Shown here piece after piece: positions 15,691-24,626 of a stretch of 64,000 bases of DNA. The DNA is from Bacteroidaceae bacterium. GTDB lineage: Bacteria; Bacteroidota; Bacteroidia; Bacteroidales; Bacteroidaceae. Both the position numbers and the translations under genes were made by a program. Numbering within the stretch: position 1 is the first letter of the stretch; each line of letters opens with the position of its first letter. Location: positions 1 through 64,000 of the forward strand of contig JAGBTN010000017.1 of assembly GCA_017631315.1 (NCBI GenBank), read 5' to 3'. A model generated the notes under the pieces. That model was given only the letters and a program-made list of their open reading frames with translations. It ran no database searches and was not told the DNA's origin.

Positions 15691-17535
15691 TTAGTTAATC
15701 CTGTAAAGATGCCTGTCCTCAAACTCCGAAGCCGTAGCCTCGCTTTCCTCCGAAAGCCCGCCGTTAATGTACTGCTCCATCATCAATGCCCCGATGGGAA
15801 CACCATATGTTGCTCCCCAAGAGCCATTCTCCACATAAACACAAATGGCAATCTTCGGGTTCTCACGAGGCGCAAATCCCATGAACACACTGTGGTCCTG
15901 ACCATGAGGGTTCTGCGCCGTGCCGGTCTTTCCGCACACTTCGTAGGCAGAAGAATTGGCTGCACGGCAAGTTCCGCCTAACACCGCCTGGCGCATACCC
16001 TCGATGACGGCATCGTAATGCTTGGGATGAACCATCGTATGATGCTTGCGAGTGTAAAGCGTATCAAGTGGCATTCCCTGTACCTCCTTTACAACGTGCG
16101 GAACAATGTAATAGCCCCTGTTCGCAATCGTTGCACCAAGGTTGGCAATCTGCAAAGGAGTCAGATTGACCTCGCCCTGCCCGATGCTGATACTTATTAC
16201 GGTCAGACCACTCCATCTGTTGCGATATACCTTGTCGTAGAACGGAGCGTTCGGAATCATGCCACGCTTTTCGCCGGGCAAATCTATGCCAAGCTTGTAG
16301 CCGAAACCCATGCTAACCATGTGATCCTTCCACCTGGTCATCGCATCTCCCACCGTCTTATACTTCTGTCTGTTGCCGAACATGTAATACAAGCCCCAGC
16401 AAAAGTATCCATTACACGAAGTCGCAATCGCAGGAACAAGAGGCAACGGAGAACCATGCGCATGGCAACCAACCTTAAGACCCTTGAAGTGGAAACCATG
16501 ACTGCACGGATAAGCACTCGCTGGCGTAATGATACCCTCTTGCAGAAACGTAAGTGCCTGGCTCGTCTTGAAGGTAGAACCAGGCGGATACTGCCCCATG
16601 ATACCACGGTTAAGAAGAGGCTTGTGCGGGTCGTTTGCCAACATCTTCTGGCTCTTGCCACGCTGTCGGCCCGTCATGATTCGAGGATCATAAGTCGGAC
16701 TCGACACCATACAAAGCACCTCGCCAGTACTCGGCTCAATGGCAACAATGCTGCCAAGCTTGCCTTTCATTAGCCTTTCACCCAAAGCCTGCAACTCGAT
16801 GTCAATACTCATCGTAAGGTTTCGGCCAGGAATCGGTGCAACATCAAACTTACCATTCTGATAACGTCCCTTGATACGCCCGCGGACATCTCGCAACAGA
16901 ATCTCCATACCCTTCTCTCCGCGCAACATGGTTTCATAAGAACGTTCTACACCAAGCTTGCCAATGTAGTCGCCACTTCGGTAATAGCTGTCATCTTCAA
17001 TGTCTTTCGGACCGACCTCGCCCACATCACCAAGCAGGTGGGCAGCATTCGGATAGTTGTATTGGCGGATACTTCGTTTTTGAATATAAAAACCGGGAAA
17101 GCGGAAAAGCTTCTCCTGGAAACGGCCGAACTCCTCGGTAGAAAGCTGGCTCATGAAGAGTTGCTGCGTGTAAGGACTATATCCAGGATTGCGGCGGTAG
17201 TCTTTAATCTCCTCCATTCTGCGCTCATACCACTCGCGAGTAATATCAAGACTCTCACAAAGATCAAGCGTATCTACACCTTGCTGCTCCTTCATGATGA
17301 CCATAACATCATAAGCAGGCTGATTATAAACCAGAAGTTTCCCGTTCCGATCGGAAATGGCACCCCTGGCCGGATATTGTATTCGTTTTAGGAAAGCATT
17401 GGAGTCGGCACTGATTTTGAAGTCTTCGCTGAGCAGTTGAAGCGTAAAAAGACGTATAAGATAGACAATGATGATGACCACTGCCGTACCACCTATTACG
17501 TATTTACGTTTTTCAAGCTCGTAGTTCCCCTCCAT
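15691..17535 (-). CDS. mrdA: Penicillin-binding protein 2 (elongation transpeptidase)
   Basis: A 614-residue class B PBP that cross-links peptidoglycan for rod elongation, working with RodA. A single N-terminal membrane anchor is at about 13-35 (VIGGTAVVIIIVYLIRLFTL). The dimerisation/pedestal domain starts with YPARGAISDRNGKLLVYNQP. Transpeptidase motifs are complete: SxxK at Ser320-Lys323 (PPGSTFK), SxN at Ser373-Asn375, and KTG at 536-538 (VCGKTGTAQ). The start at 17535 gives a normal short cytoplasmic tail before the anchor. It lies 8 nt after mreD in the operon. Confidence 0.96.
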   Translation of the reverse strand: MEGNYELEKRKYVIGGTAVVIIIVYLIRLFTLQLLSEDFKISADSNAFLKRIQYPARGAISDRNGKLLVYNQPAYDVMVIMKEQQGVDTLDLCESLDITREWYERRMEEIKDYRRNPGYSPYTQQLFMSQLSTEEFGRFQEKLFRFPGFYIQKRSIRQYNYPNAAHLLGDVGEVGPKDIEDDSYYRSGDYIGKLGVERSYETMLRGEKGMEILLRDVRGRIKGRYQNGKFDVAPIPGRNLTMSIDIELQALGERLMKGKLGSIVAIEPSTGEVLCMVSSPTYDPRIMTGRQRGKSQKMLANDPHKPLLNRGIMGQYPPGSTFKTSQALTFLQEGIITPASAYPCSHGFHFKGLKVGCHAHGSPLPLVPAIATSCNGYFCWGLYYMFGNRQKYKTVGDAMTRWKDHMVSMGFGYKLGIDLPGEKRGMIPNAPFYDKVYRNRWSGLTVISISIGQGEVNLTPLQIANLGATIANRGYYIVPHVVKEVQGMPLDTLYTRKHHTMVHPKHYDAVIEGMRQAVLGGTCRAANSSAYEVCGKTGTAQNPHGQDHSVFMGFAPRENPKIAICVYVENGSWGATYGVPIGALMMEQYINGGLSEESEATASEFEDRHLYRIN

Positions 17536-17543
17536 TATGCAGA

Positions 17544-18050
17544 CTATTTTTGTGGATTGCGAACGTGTTCTACCAAAACAATCAGTATCAATGAGGCAAG
17601 ATAGCTTACCAGCATACTGATGAAAATGTCAGTAAAATGGAAGTATGAGAAACCTTCAAGGGCGAAATAAACGATGTGATGGAACAGCAGAAGAAGGGCA
17701 ACAAATTGAAAATAGTTCCATCTTCCCATTGTGGAGAAAGAGGGATACAACTCTTCATCTGAGTCGCGGGGAGCCATAAATGCCAGTATTGGAGGCTGGG
17801 CAAATGCAATAAATGTCAGGGCTGCCGAGCTGATACCTGCTGTTCCTGCAAAGATGTCGGCAATAAGGCCTATGCAGAATCCCCAAAGTAGTGCAGCAGA
17901 GCGGGATATTCCCATGGGCAATGTGATGACGATGAGCGGGCATAATAATGGTGCTCCGTAACCCCAAGGATGTACATGGTTGAGGATAAGCACTTGTATT
18001 GTCAGTAGCAATAGTGCCCATGTTAGTCGTTTCAGTATGGGAATTATCAT
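17544..18050 (-). CDS. mreD: Rod shape-determining protein MreD
   Basis: A 168-residue hydrophobic protein with about five membrane spans (ALLLLTIQVLILNHVHPWGY near the start; GFCIGLIADIFAGTAGISSA in the middle; VSYLASLILIVLVEHV near the end). The G-x2-ADIF motif region is typical of MreD. Its start overlaps the mreC stop by 4 nt, which indicates translational coupling. It helps anchor the elongasome in the inner membrane. The assignment rests on hydrophobic pattern, length and operon position. Confidence 0.88.
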   Translation of the reverse strand: MIIPILKRLTWALLLLTIQVLILNHVHPWGYGAPLLCPLIVITLPMGISRSAALLWGFCIGLIADIFAGTAGISSAALTFIAFAQPPILAFMAPRDSDEELYPSFSTMGRWNYFQFVALLLLFHHIVYFALEGFSYFHFTDIFISMLVSYLASLILIVLVEHVRNPQK

Positions 18051-18880
18051 CGTAAGCGGAGGGAATCTAGTTCTTTTTTATTGAGGTTGCTGATGACATT
18101 TACGTGTCTGAGGTTGCTCATGTCTGTACCAAGAAGGATTTCCAACTCGTAGGCAAGTCCGTCGCTGCTGTTCTTTATCTTTGCTACTTTGCCAAGAAAT
18201 ATTCCTGCAGGGAATACGTTGCTGAATCCGCTGGTCTCCACAATGTCGCCAACTTTAATGTGTGCATGACGAGGAACATCTTCCATGTATGCTCGAAGGG
18301 TGTTGCCTCCTTTCCATTTCAGGTAGCCGAAGTAGTCTGTTCTGCGTAGGCGGCAGCTGATGCTGCTATGGCTATTGAGGATGGATATTACGAGAGAATA
18401 GTGTGGTGTGACGGCACTAACGATGCCTACGACGCCTGTTCCGCTTACGACGCCCATTTCCGGTTCTACGCCAGCATTACTTCCTGCGTTAATGACGAGC
18501 AGGTTGTCTCTGTTTCTGACGCTGTTGTCGACGATGTGTGCTGGAATGAGTTTTATGTCTTGCAGCAATGTGTTTTGCTTTTTCTCTGTGGCGGAACTGT
18601 CTTTTAGTGCATCTGCCAGCAGGTGGCGAAGGCTGTCGGTTTCGTGTTGCAAGAGGATGTTACGTTGCACGAGTTCGGCATTTTCTGCCGGCATTCTTAG
18701 GTATGCGAATGCTTTTGCTTCCCATTCATGTACGTAGGCTGCGGCGGTATTGGCTTGTGTAAACCAGATGCTGCCTTGATAGCTGTTGTACTTGAAAAGC
18801 AGTAATCCACTGAGCACTTCCAGGAGGAGGAAGATTGCCCAGTGGATGTAAGCAGTTATGCGTTCGACGAAATCGTGCAC
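18047..18880 (-). CDS. mreC: Rod shape-determining protein MreC
   Basis: A 277-residue bitopic protein: one N-terminal membrane span (YIHWAIFLLLEVLSGLLLF), a coiled coil of about 40 residues (VQRNILLQHETDSLRHLLAD), then the MreC beta domain (VNSVRNRDNLLVINAGS-like segment, GVVSGTGVVGIVSAVTPHYS, VGDIVETSGFSNVFPAGIFL). It links periplasmic PBP2 to cytoplasmic MreB. It is preceded by mreB with 2 nt spacing and overlaps mreD by 4 nt. Confidence 0.94.
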   Translation of the reverse strand: MHDFVERITAYIHWAIFLLLEVLSGLLLFKYNSYQGSIWFTQANTAAAYVHEWEAKAFAYLRMPAENAELVQRNILLQHETDSLRHLLADALKDSSATEKKQNTLLQDIKLIPAHIVDNSVRNRDNLLVINAGSNAGVEPEMGVVSGTGVVGIVSAVTPHYSLVISILNSHSSISCRLRRTDYFGYLKWKGGNTLRAYMEDVPRHAHIKVGDIVETSGFSNVFPAGIFLGKVAKIKNSSDGLAYELEILLGTDMSNLRHVNVISNLNKKELDSLRLR

Positions 18881-18882
18881 AA

Positions 18883-19902
18883 TTACATGAGGAATTCGAA
18901 GTTCTCGATGTTTTTCAGTGCGACTCCGGTTCCTTTCGCTACGCTATGGAGGGGGTCGTCTGCGACGTGGAATTCGATATTTATTTTATCTGTCAGTCGT
19001 TTTGCCAAGCCTCTGAGCAGTGCGCCGCCACCTGTGAGCCAGATGCCGTTCTTGACGATGTCGGCATAGAGTTCGGGCGGTGTCTCTTCGAGTGCACCGA
19101 GTACGGCGGTTTCTATCTTTGCGATGGTTTTTTCGAGGCAGTGTGCAATCTCCTGATAGCAGACGGGAACTTCCATTGGGAGGGCTGTGATGCGGTTTGG
19201 ACCGTGTACGATGTAGTCGTCCGGTGCATCTTCTCCGAGGTCGGTCAGTGCTGCTCCGACGTGTATTTTGATGCGTTCTGCCATGCGTTCGCTGACTTTG
19301 ACGTTGTGCTGACGGCTCATGTATTCCTGGATGTCGGCAGTGAGTTCGTCGCCTGCGATGCGAAGGCTTTTGTCGGCTACGATGCCTCCGAGGGAGATGA
19401 CTGCGATTTCGGTGCTACCACCGCCTATGTCGACAATCATGTTGCCTTCCGGTGCGAGTACGTCGAGACCGATTCCGATGGCTGCTGCCATGGGTTCGAA
19501 GATGAGATGTACTTCGCGTCCGCCGGCATGTTCTGCGCTGTCGCGTACGGCTCTCAGTTCTACTTCGGTGCTTCCGCTGGGGACGCCGATGACCATTTTC
19601 AGTGATGGTGAGAAGAGTCGGTTGCCGGAGTGTACCATTTTGATGAGGCCGCGCATCATTTGTTCGCAGGCGTTGAAGTCTGCGATGACGCCGTCGCGGA
19701 GTGGGCGGATGGTGCGAATCTCGGGATTTGTCTTTTCGTACATCATCTTTGCCCTGTCGCCGACGGCTATCATGCGCTCTGTTCGGCGGTCGAGGGCAAC
19801 AACGCTGGGCTCGTCGACCACAATCTTGCCATCGCAGATGATGATGGTGTTGGCCGTGCCGAGGTCCATTGCTATTTCTTTATTGAGGGAAAACCAGTTC
19901 AT
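18883..19902 (-). CDS. mreB: Actin-like rod shape protein MreB
   Basis: A 339-residue bacterial actin. The phosphate-1 region IAMDLGTANTIIICDGK, the phosphate-2 region MIVDIGGGSTEIAVISLG and the adenosine motif IWLTGGGALLRGLAKRL are all intact, and the length is normal. It forms membrane-associated filaments that guide MreC, MreD, PBP2 and RodA. The ATG at 19902 lies 36 nt after the shortened purH, leaving no room for a lost formyltransferase domain between them. Confidence 0.97.
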   Translation of the reverse strand: MNWFSLNKEIAMDLGTANTIIICDGKIVVDEPSVVALDRRTERMIAVGDRAKMMYEKTNPEIRTIRPLRDGVIADFNACEQMMRGLIKMVHSGNRLFSPSLKMVIGVPSGSTEVELRAVRDSAEHAGGREVHLIFEPMAAAIGIGLDVLAPEGNMIVDIGGGSTEIAVISLGGIVADKSLRIAGDELTADIQEYMSRQHNVKVSERMAERIKIHVGAALTDLGEDAPDDYIVHGPNRITALPMEVPVCYQEIAHCLEKTIAKIETAVLGALEETPPELYADIVKNGIWLTGGGALLRGLAKRLTDKINIEFHVADDPLHSVAKGTGVALKNIENFEFLM

Positions 19903-19938
19903 TTACGTGATTGGTATTTCAGGGATGTTTATTCGAAT

Positions 19939-20532
19939 TTACTTTGCGAACCACTGGTGGATGGCGGTGTCGTAGTGGCTGCTGACGCCGAATGCTTGTG
20001 TTGCGAACCATTTGCGGTCTGCCAGTTCGCTTTGTGCGCCTTGCTTTTGGAGCAGTTCGAGCAGGGGTTTGTATTCTGCTTTTGAGGGTACGATGATGAC
20101 GTCGTTGAAGTTCTTTGCTGCTGCACGGATGAGACTGATGCCGCCTATGTCAATCTTTTCGATGATGTCGGCTTCGCTTGCGCCTGATGCAACGGTGTCT
20201 TCGAAGGGATAGAGGTCTACGATGACGAGGTCGATGGCGGGGATGTCGTATTGTTGCATCTGCTGCTGGTCGCCTTCATGCTCGCGACGACCGAGGATGC
20301 CGCCGAACACTTTGGGGTGGAGGGTCTTTACTCTGCCGCCCAGGATGCTGGGGTAGGTGGTTACGTCTTCTACCTTCTTGCAGGGGATGCCGAGGCTTTC
20401 GATGAATGACTGTGTGCCGCCTGTTGAGAGCAGTTCAACACCTTCTGCGTGAAGAGTGCGCAGAATCTCTTCTAGTCCGTCTTTGTGGAATACGGATACC
20501 AATGCGCGCTGGATTTTCTTTGTCTGTGACAT
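19939..20532 (-). CDS. purH: Stand-alone IMP cyclohydrolase (N-terminal half of PurH)
   Basis: A 197-residue protein matching only the N-terminal MGS-like IMP cyclohydrolase domain of PurH: RALVSVFHKDGLEEILRTL, ELLSTGGTQSFIES, GGRVKTLHPKVFGGIL and IEKIDIGGISLIRAAAKNF. It closes the IMP ring in the last step of purine synthesis. Full PurH is about 510 residues and continues into an AICAR transformylase domain (LRYGENPHQ motif); here the frame ends in a clean stop right after the YDTAI segment and mreB begins 36 nt later. I chose the ATG at 20532 because an upstream in-frame ATG (20619) adds an unrelated low-complexity tail. The purH-mre gene order is typical of Bacteroidales. The missing domain must be encoded elsewhere if the pathway is complete. 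Confidence 0.88.
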   Translation of the reverse strand: MSQTKKIQRALVSVFHKDGLEEILRTLHAEGVELLSTGGTQSFIESLGIPCKKVEDVTTYPSILGGRVKTLHPKVFGGILGRREHEGDQQQMQQYDIPAIDLVIVDLYPFEDTVASGASEADIIEKIDIGGISLIRAAAKNFNDVIIVPSKAEYKPLLELLQKQGAQSELADRKWFATQAFGVSSHYDTAIHQWFAK

Positions 20533-20954
20533 GGTTTTATTAGGTTTAGTGTTAAATTTCAGGGGGTTGTTCTCCTCCGGCAGGTGGGACTGTGGAGGGG
20601 ACTTCTTTTGCGTGTGCAAAGATACAACATTTCTAAGAAATGTGCCTAATGTTTTGTGGACTTTTTTCTGAAATCATTTTGCCGTCTGTGTATGCTCTGC
20701 TGTTGTCGGTTTTTGTTTTGCAGTTGACATTTTGTCGGTCTTTGTGGCAGATTTGCTTACATTTTGTATTCTTCGTATCTTGCGAGAGTGGCGCGAATTT
20801 GTTCGACCTGTACCCGGGTACGGATTGGCGGCAAGGAAGGCGAAAATCCTAACTGTCTGATTCTGTTTGTCATGTGCTTTGGGTGTGTGGGAATGGTGGG
20901 CAATTTTGCCCAAAATGCTGTGGGAAGTCTGGATTTTTGGCCTGCCTTTTCCTT

Positions 20955-21022
20955 TGGAAAGGTGAGGGAAATTTGCCAAATAGGCGTGTCGCGTTTGTCG
21001 ACATCTACTGCCGAGTTTGCCA
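20955..21022. repeat. Degenerate 22-bp-period tract
   Basis: Consecutive 22-nt segments end near TTTGCCA, TTTGTCG and TTTGCCA. The third begins ACATCTACTGCC, identical over 12 bases to unit 1 of the array at 5135. Spacing is right but sequence similarity between units is weak. Confidence 0.4.
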
Positions 21023-21040
21023 ACTCCTTGTTTTGTGTGG

Positions 21041-21075
21041 GAAAAAAGACAATGCCCCGCCGGCTGGCGAGGCAT
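21041..21075 (-). terminator. Terminator of the epimerase gene
   Basis: On the minus strand ATGCCTCGCC pairs with GGCGGGGCAT around a 4-nt loop, then TGTCTTTTTT follows. It lies about 110 bp beyond the epimerase stop. Confidence 0.8.
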
Positions 21076-21184
21076 AATTTACTCTATTTTGTCCCGGTTT
21101 ACAACTCAAAACCAGGTAGCAAAAAGTCAGAAAAAAGCGTATAATGGCGACAGAATGTCATCCGTTCTGTGGCGAAGAGTGGCT

Positions 21185-22231
21185 TTAGAGCCAGCCTTCC
21201 TGCTTGTACCAGCGTATGCTTTCCTCTACGCCCTTTTCGAGGGTCCACTGTGGCGCATAGCCGAAATCGGCAATGGCGGGGGCAATGTCGCACTGCCAGT
21301 TGCGCTGCGAGAGGATGTGGTATTTGTCGTCGTTCAAAGCCGTCATCTTGCCGGTCAGACGGCTCATTTTTCCGCCAAGCCAGCAAACGGCTCGCAACAG
21401 GCACAGGGGCAACTTCAGGTGCAGCACCCATGGATTGCCGAGATGCTGCTGCACGAGGTCGCTGTAACTGCGGCTGTTGTAGATCTCACCATCGCTCAGG
21501 AAGTAGGCTTTGCCTTCGGCGTCGGGCGACACCATGCTCTTGAAGACGGCTTGCACGACATCGTCCACATAGACAAACGTAATCTCCTGAGGCGTCAGCC
21601 CTGCGGCAACATCGATGTGCTGCTTTATGCTCTGTGCCATAAGGAAGTAGTCGCGTTCGCGAGGACCATAGACACCCGTCGGGCGCAGTATGGTGAAGGG
21701 GAAATCCTTTTGCTCCATGAGGAACTGTTCGGCTGCCAGTTTGCTCTTGCCGTAAATGGTGTTCGGCTGCGGTTCGTCGGTGAGGAGGATGGGTTCGTAC
21801 ACCCAAGGATTCTCTGCCGACGGGCGACGGACAGGCTTCTCCTTGATGGCGCCGAAGATGCTCAAACTGCTCAGGAAAACAAAACGGCGTGGCACCATTC
21901 CCGTTTCGCGCAAGGCATCGATGAAGTTACGTGTGCCATCCGTGTTCGTGCGGAAGAAGTCTTCGGCATGCAAGCACTTCGTCGCACCGGCAGCATGCAC
22001 GATGTAGTCCCAGCCCTCTCCGCCCATTTCCGTCTTGTAGGCGAGAAGTTGCGAACACAATTTCTTGGTGTTCCGCATATCGAGCTGCGCAAAATGGATG
22101 CGCTCGTCTTGCAGATATTTCTTACTGCTTGTGGCGCGAACGCCAGCCCAGGTGTCGAAACCCTGTCGGATGGCTTCCTCCACGATGAAACTTCCAATGA
22201 AGCCACTGGCTCCTGTGATGAGTATTTTCAT
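21185..22231 (-). CDS. NAD-dependent epimerase/dehydratase (extended SDR)
   Basis: A 348-residue extended short-chain dehydrogenase. The Rossmann motif is at the N terminus (KILITGASGFIGSFIVEEA), which is why I start at 22231 rather than the ATG nine codons upstream. The active-site YxxxK is in NTIYGKSKLAAEQFL, with the partner serine in FLSSLSIFGAIKE. HAAGATKC matches the usual HxAA segment. It probably acts on a nucleotide sugar or similar substrate, but specificity is not readable. It follows the SNF2 helicase gene after 36 nt and may share its transcript. Confidence 0.85.
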   Translation of the reverse strand: MKILITGASGFIGSFIVEEAIRQGFDTWAGVRATSSKKYLQDERIHFAQLDMRNTKKLCSQLLAYKTEMGGEGWDYIVHAAGATKCLHAEDFFRTNTDGTRNFIDALRETGMVPRRFVFLSSLSIFGAIKEKPVRRPSAENPWVYEPILLTDEPQPNTIYGKSKLAAEQFLMEQKDFPFTILRPTGVYGPRERDYFLMAQSIKQHIDVAAGLTPQEITFVYVDDVVQAVFKSMVSPDAEGKAYFLSDGEIYNSRSYSDLVQQHLGNPWVLHLKLPLCLLRAVCWLGGKMSRLTGKMTALNDDKYHILSQRNWQCDIAPAIADFGYAPQWTLEKGVEESIRWYKQEGWL

Positions 22232-22267
22232 AATTTCTGTTCCCCCGGATTGCCCCACGAGGGAGGG

Positions 22268-24529
22268 TTATTGATTGTTATTCAGTATCTGTGTGATGGC
22301 ATCGGCAAGCCTCTTGGTCTTTTCCGGAGACTGGAGAATGTCGCGCAGCGAGGCGAGGAAGGTGATAATCGTGTCCTCCGAAGGTACATTCTTTCCGGCA
22401 TCTTCGCCCGAAGGTACATCTTCTTGCATCGGCTTCTCCTCGAAGGGAACTTGGCCCCCCGTTTTAGCCGGCGAGGCAGACAATGTCTGTGCTATTTCGC
22501 TCATAAAGCCTTTGAACCGCTCTTCGCTGAGGAAAATGGTGTCGTCGCCGCCGTCGAGCGCACCCTCGAACATGGAACGTTTGAAGCGCAGCCTCTCTAT
22601 CATCTTCTCCTCTATCGACCCTTTCGAGACAAGGCTCAGCACTTGTATGGGCATTTCCTGCCCAATGCGATAGATACGACCTACGCGCTGCTCCAGAATG
22701 GCAGGGTTCCAAGGCAAGTCAAGGTTGATGATAATGCTGGCTGCCTGAAGGTTGAGCCCCGTAGAACCGGCATCCGTTGAAAGAAAAATACGGCAGTCGG
22801 GGTCGTTCGTAAAGCGGTCGATGAGTTCGCTCCTCTTCTGCGCAGGCACACCACCATGCAGACACTCGTAACGAATGTTCTTGGCGTCGAGTTCCGCCGC
22901 CACAATTCTGGTCATGCGCTCCCATTCGCTGAAGATGACAATCTTGGCCGTGCCGCCGTCCAAAGCGTCGCAAAGAATGTTCATCAGTTCGGCGACTTTC
23001 ACGTCGTAGCGGTTCTCACCATCCTGATCGATAATATAAGTGCTGTCTGCCAGCATACGCATTTGTCCAAGCATGAGCAGCAGTCGTCGTCTTTCTTCTT
23101 CGCCCAAACTGCCTGTCCGTTGCCATTTGCTCACCAGTTTCGCTACCGCATTCTCTAACTCATCGTGACGACTTTGTTGCACAGGCGTCATGGGAATGGA
23201 CAAGAACTGGTCGGTGCGCTTCGGCAACTGCAATTGGATACTTTGTTTGGTACGCCTAATCAATGTGTTTTTCAGGCGTTCTCTGATGTCGCTGAGGTTC
23301 TTGTAGCCGACAGCCTTGCCCGTTTCGGGGTCGGTAACAATATGGTCGTATCGGAAACGGAATAGCGGAGCAAGGCAATAGGGGTCGGCAAGTTGCACGA
23401 TAGAAACAAGTTCATCGAGTTTGTTCTCAAGCGGTGTGCCCGAAAGCAGTACATTATAGTGTGCATCGATGCGTCGTACCGCCTGAGCCAACTGAGTGTT
23501 CCAGTTTTTGAGCCGCTGCACCTCGTCCAAAACAAGCAGGTCGGCAGAAATGCGGTCAAGTGTCTTTATGTCGTTTGCCAACGACTGATATGAAACAATC
23601 TTGTAGTGTGCCGGTGCATTATACAGTTCGGTGCGTCGGGAGGCATAGCCTTCCACAATCACAATTTGCTTGCCAGTCGCTCCTACAAACCTCTCAATTT
23701 CACTTTTCCATTGGTACTTGAGCGAATTAGGGCAAACGATAAGTACACTCTCTGCCATCTTTTCGCGGAGATAAATCTCTGCCAGGCAAATGGCTTGCAC
23801 CGTCTTTCCCAATCCCATTTCATCGGCAATGATGGCTTTGCCCGCTTTGAAGGCAAAACGAATACCCTCCTTCTGATAGGGGTATAGTTTGGTGGTAAGC
23901 AGGGCATCCAACGCCTCGTCGGTGTAAATGCTCTCAGCAAGTTTGATTCTTCCCAGCCGTTCGCGCTCACTTATGACAGCCTCCAAGGCATCTGGATAAC
24001 AGCGAAAGTCGGGGTCAATACTGCGTGCTTTCTCTATAAAGGTGTCGAAATGTGCAACTGCTTCCGGGCGTAAGACAGCTGCCTGGTCAAAGTATTCTTG
24101 TGAAAGGGCAGTCAGTTCCTTGCGATGAGCTTCGCCTATACGGATACGGATGCAGCGCTGTCCGCGATAATCGACATAAACAGACGAGTAATCTGGTTCT
24201 TCGCGATGCACCTCTTTCCCTTCTGCTTGTAGCCATAACTTCACACCTTCCACATGTTTGCATGTGCCAAGTCCGGAAGTTCGAAAGTCTGGACACGAAC
24301 AATAGTTCCAGGGGCTGTATTCTCCTCGATAGATGATTTTATATTGATGGCGTGACCTTGGATTGCGCACCTTGTACTCTCCTGGGCTGAAAAGCGAACT
24401 TGTTTCGCTGATGATAAAGCGTTCGCGTTTGGCTTGCTCCTGCCTTAAGGCTACCTGCCACTCTTCCAATCCCATGTCGACGGGTTTTATGGTATTGCTC
24501 AGCCTATGCTGGTTGCGTTGACTGTCCAT
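22268..24529 (-). CDS. SNF2-family DEAD-like helicase with SWIM zinc finger
   Basis: A 753-residue Swi2/Snf2-type ATPase, expected to translocate on or remodel nucleic acid-protein complexes. A SWIM zinc finger is at Cys77-x-Cys79...Cys90-x-His92. The SNF2 core has Walker A at 236-243 (DEMGLGKT), DEVQ at 335-338, LLSGTPLENKLDELVS, and the C-terminal helicase half with FLSTDAGSTGLNLQAAS and WNPAILEQRVGRIYRIGQ. I start at the ATG at 24529 because the Bacteroides promoter box TACCTTTG ends only 15 nt upstream, and the longer frame runs through that promoter. The tail repeats VPSGEDAGKNVPSED. Similar bacterial proteins have unclear roles; some occur near defence genes, but nothing here supports that. 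Confidence 0.9.
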   Translation of the reverse strand: MDSQRNQHRLSNTIKPVDMGLEEWQVALRQEQAKRERFIISETSSLFSPGEYKVRNPRSRHQYKIIYRGEYSPWNYCSCPDFRTSGLGTCKHVEGVKLWLQAEGKEVHREEPDYSSVYVDYRGQRCIRIRIGEAHRKELTALSQEYFDQAAVLRPEAVAHFDTFIEKARSIDPDFRCYPDALEAVISERERLGRIKLAESIYTDEALDALLTTKLYPYQKEGIRFAFKAGKAIIADEMGLGKTVQAICLAEIYLREKMAESVLIVCPNSLKYQWKSEIERFVGATGKQIVIVEGYASRRTELYNAPAHYKIVSYQSLANDIKTLDRISADLLVLDEVQRLKNWNTQLAQAVRRIDAHYNVLLSGTPLENKLDELVSIVQLADPYCLAPLFRFRYDHIVTDPETGKAVGYKNLSDIRERLKNTLIRRTKQSIQLQLPKRTDQFLSIPMTPVQQSRHDELENAVAKLVSKWQRTGSLGEEERRRLLLMLGQMRMLADSTYIIDQDGENRYDVKVAELMNILCDALDGGTAKIVIFSEWERMTRIVAAELDAKNIRYECLHGGVPAQKRSELIDRFTNDPDCRIFLSTDAGSTGLNLQAASIIINLDLPWNPAILEQRVGRIYRIGQEMPIQVLSLVSKGSIEEKMIERLRFKRSMFEGALDGGDDTIFLSEERFKGFMSEIAQTLSASPAKTGGQVPFEEKPMQEDVPSGEDAGKNVPSEDTIITFLASLRDILQSPEKTKRLADAITQILNNNQ

Positions 24530-24544
24530 AGCGTTCTTTTTCTG

Positions 24545-24574
24545 CAAAGGTACGAATTTATTCATAATTCTCAA
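24545..24574 (-). promoter_or_regulatory. Promoter of the SNF2 helicase
   Basis: On the minus strand TTG (24574-24572) and TACCTTTG (24552-24545) are 19 bp apart. The -7 box lies 15 nt before the start codon, so the mRNA leader would be under 12 nt. Confidence 0.75.
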
Positions 24575-24575
24575 C

Positions 24576-24604
24576 TTGAAATTCATATTTATTTCATACC
24601 TTTG
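24576..24604 (+). promoter_or_regulatory. Promoter of the acyl ligase-acyltransferase gene
   Basis: TTG at 24576-24578 and TACCTTTG at 24597-24604 are 18 bp apart. Its -33 box is next to that of the opposite promoter, so the two face away from each other across one base. Confidence 0.75.
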
Positions 24605-24626
24605 CATCGCAAAACTATATAAATTT

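Larger units (their letters stand above)
20533..21184. other. 650-bp intergenic region before the purH-mre operon
   Basis: Contains a -7-like TATCTTTG on the minus strand (20617-20624) that may serve purH, a hairpin terminator for the epimerase gene (21041-21075), and a tract at about 20955-21022 that can be cut into 22-nt units ending in TTTGCCA. One of these starts with ACATCTACTGCC, shared with the array at 5135. Open frames here show no family resemblance, so none is called. Confidence 0.5.

Noticed and set aside
19903-19938. Frameshift explaining the short purH
   Set aside because: Only 36 bp lie between its stop and mreB, with no trace of the formyltransferase domain in any frame.
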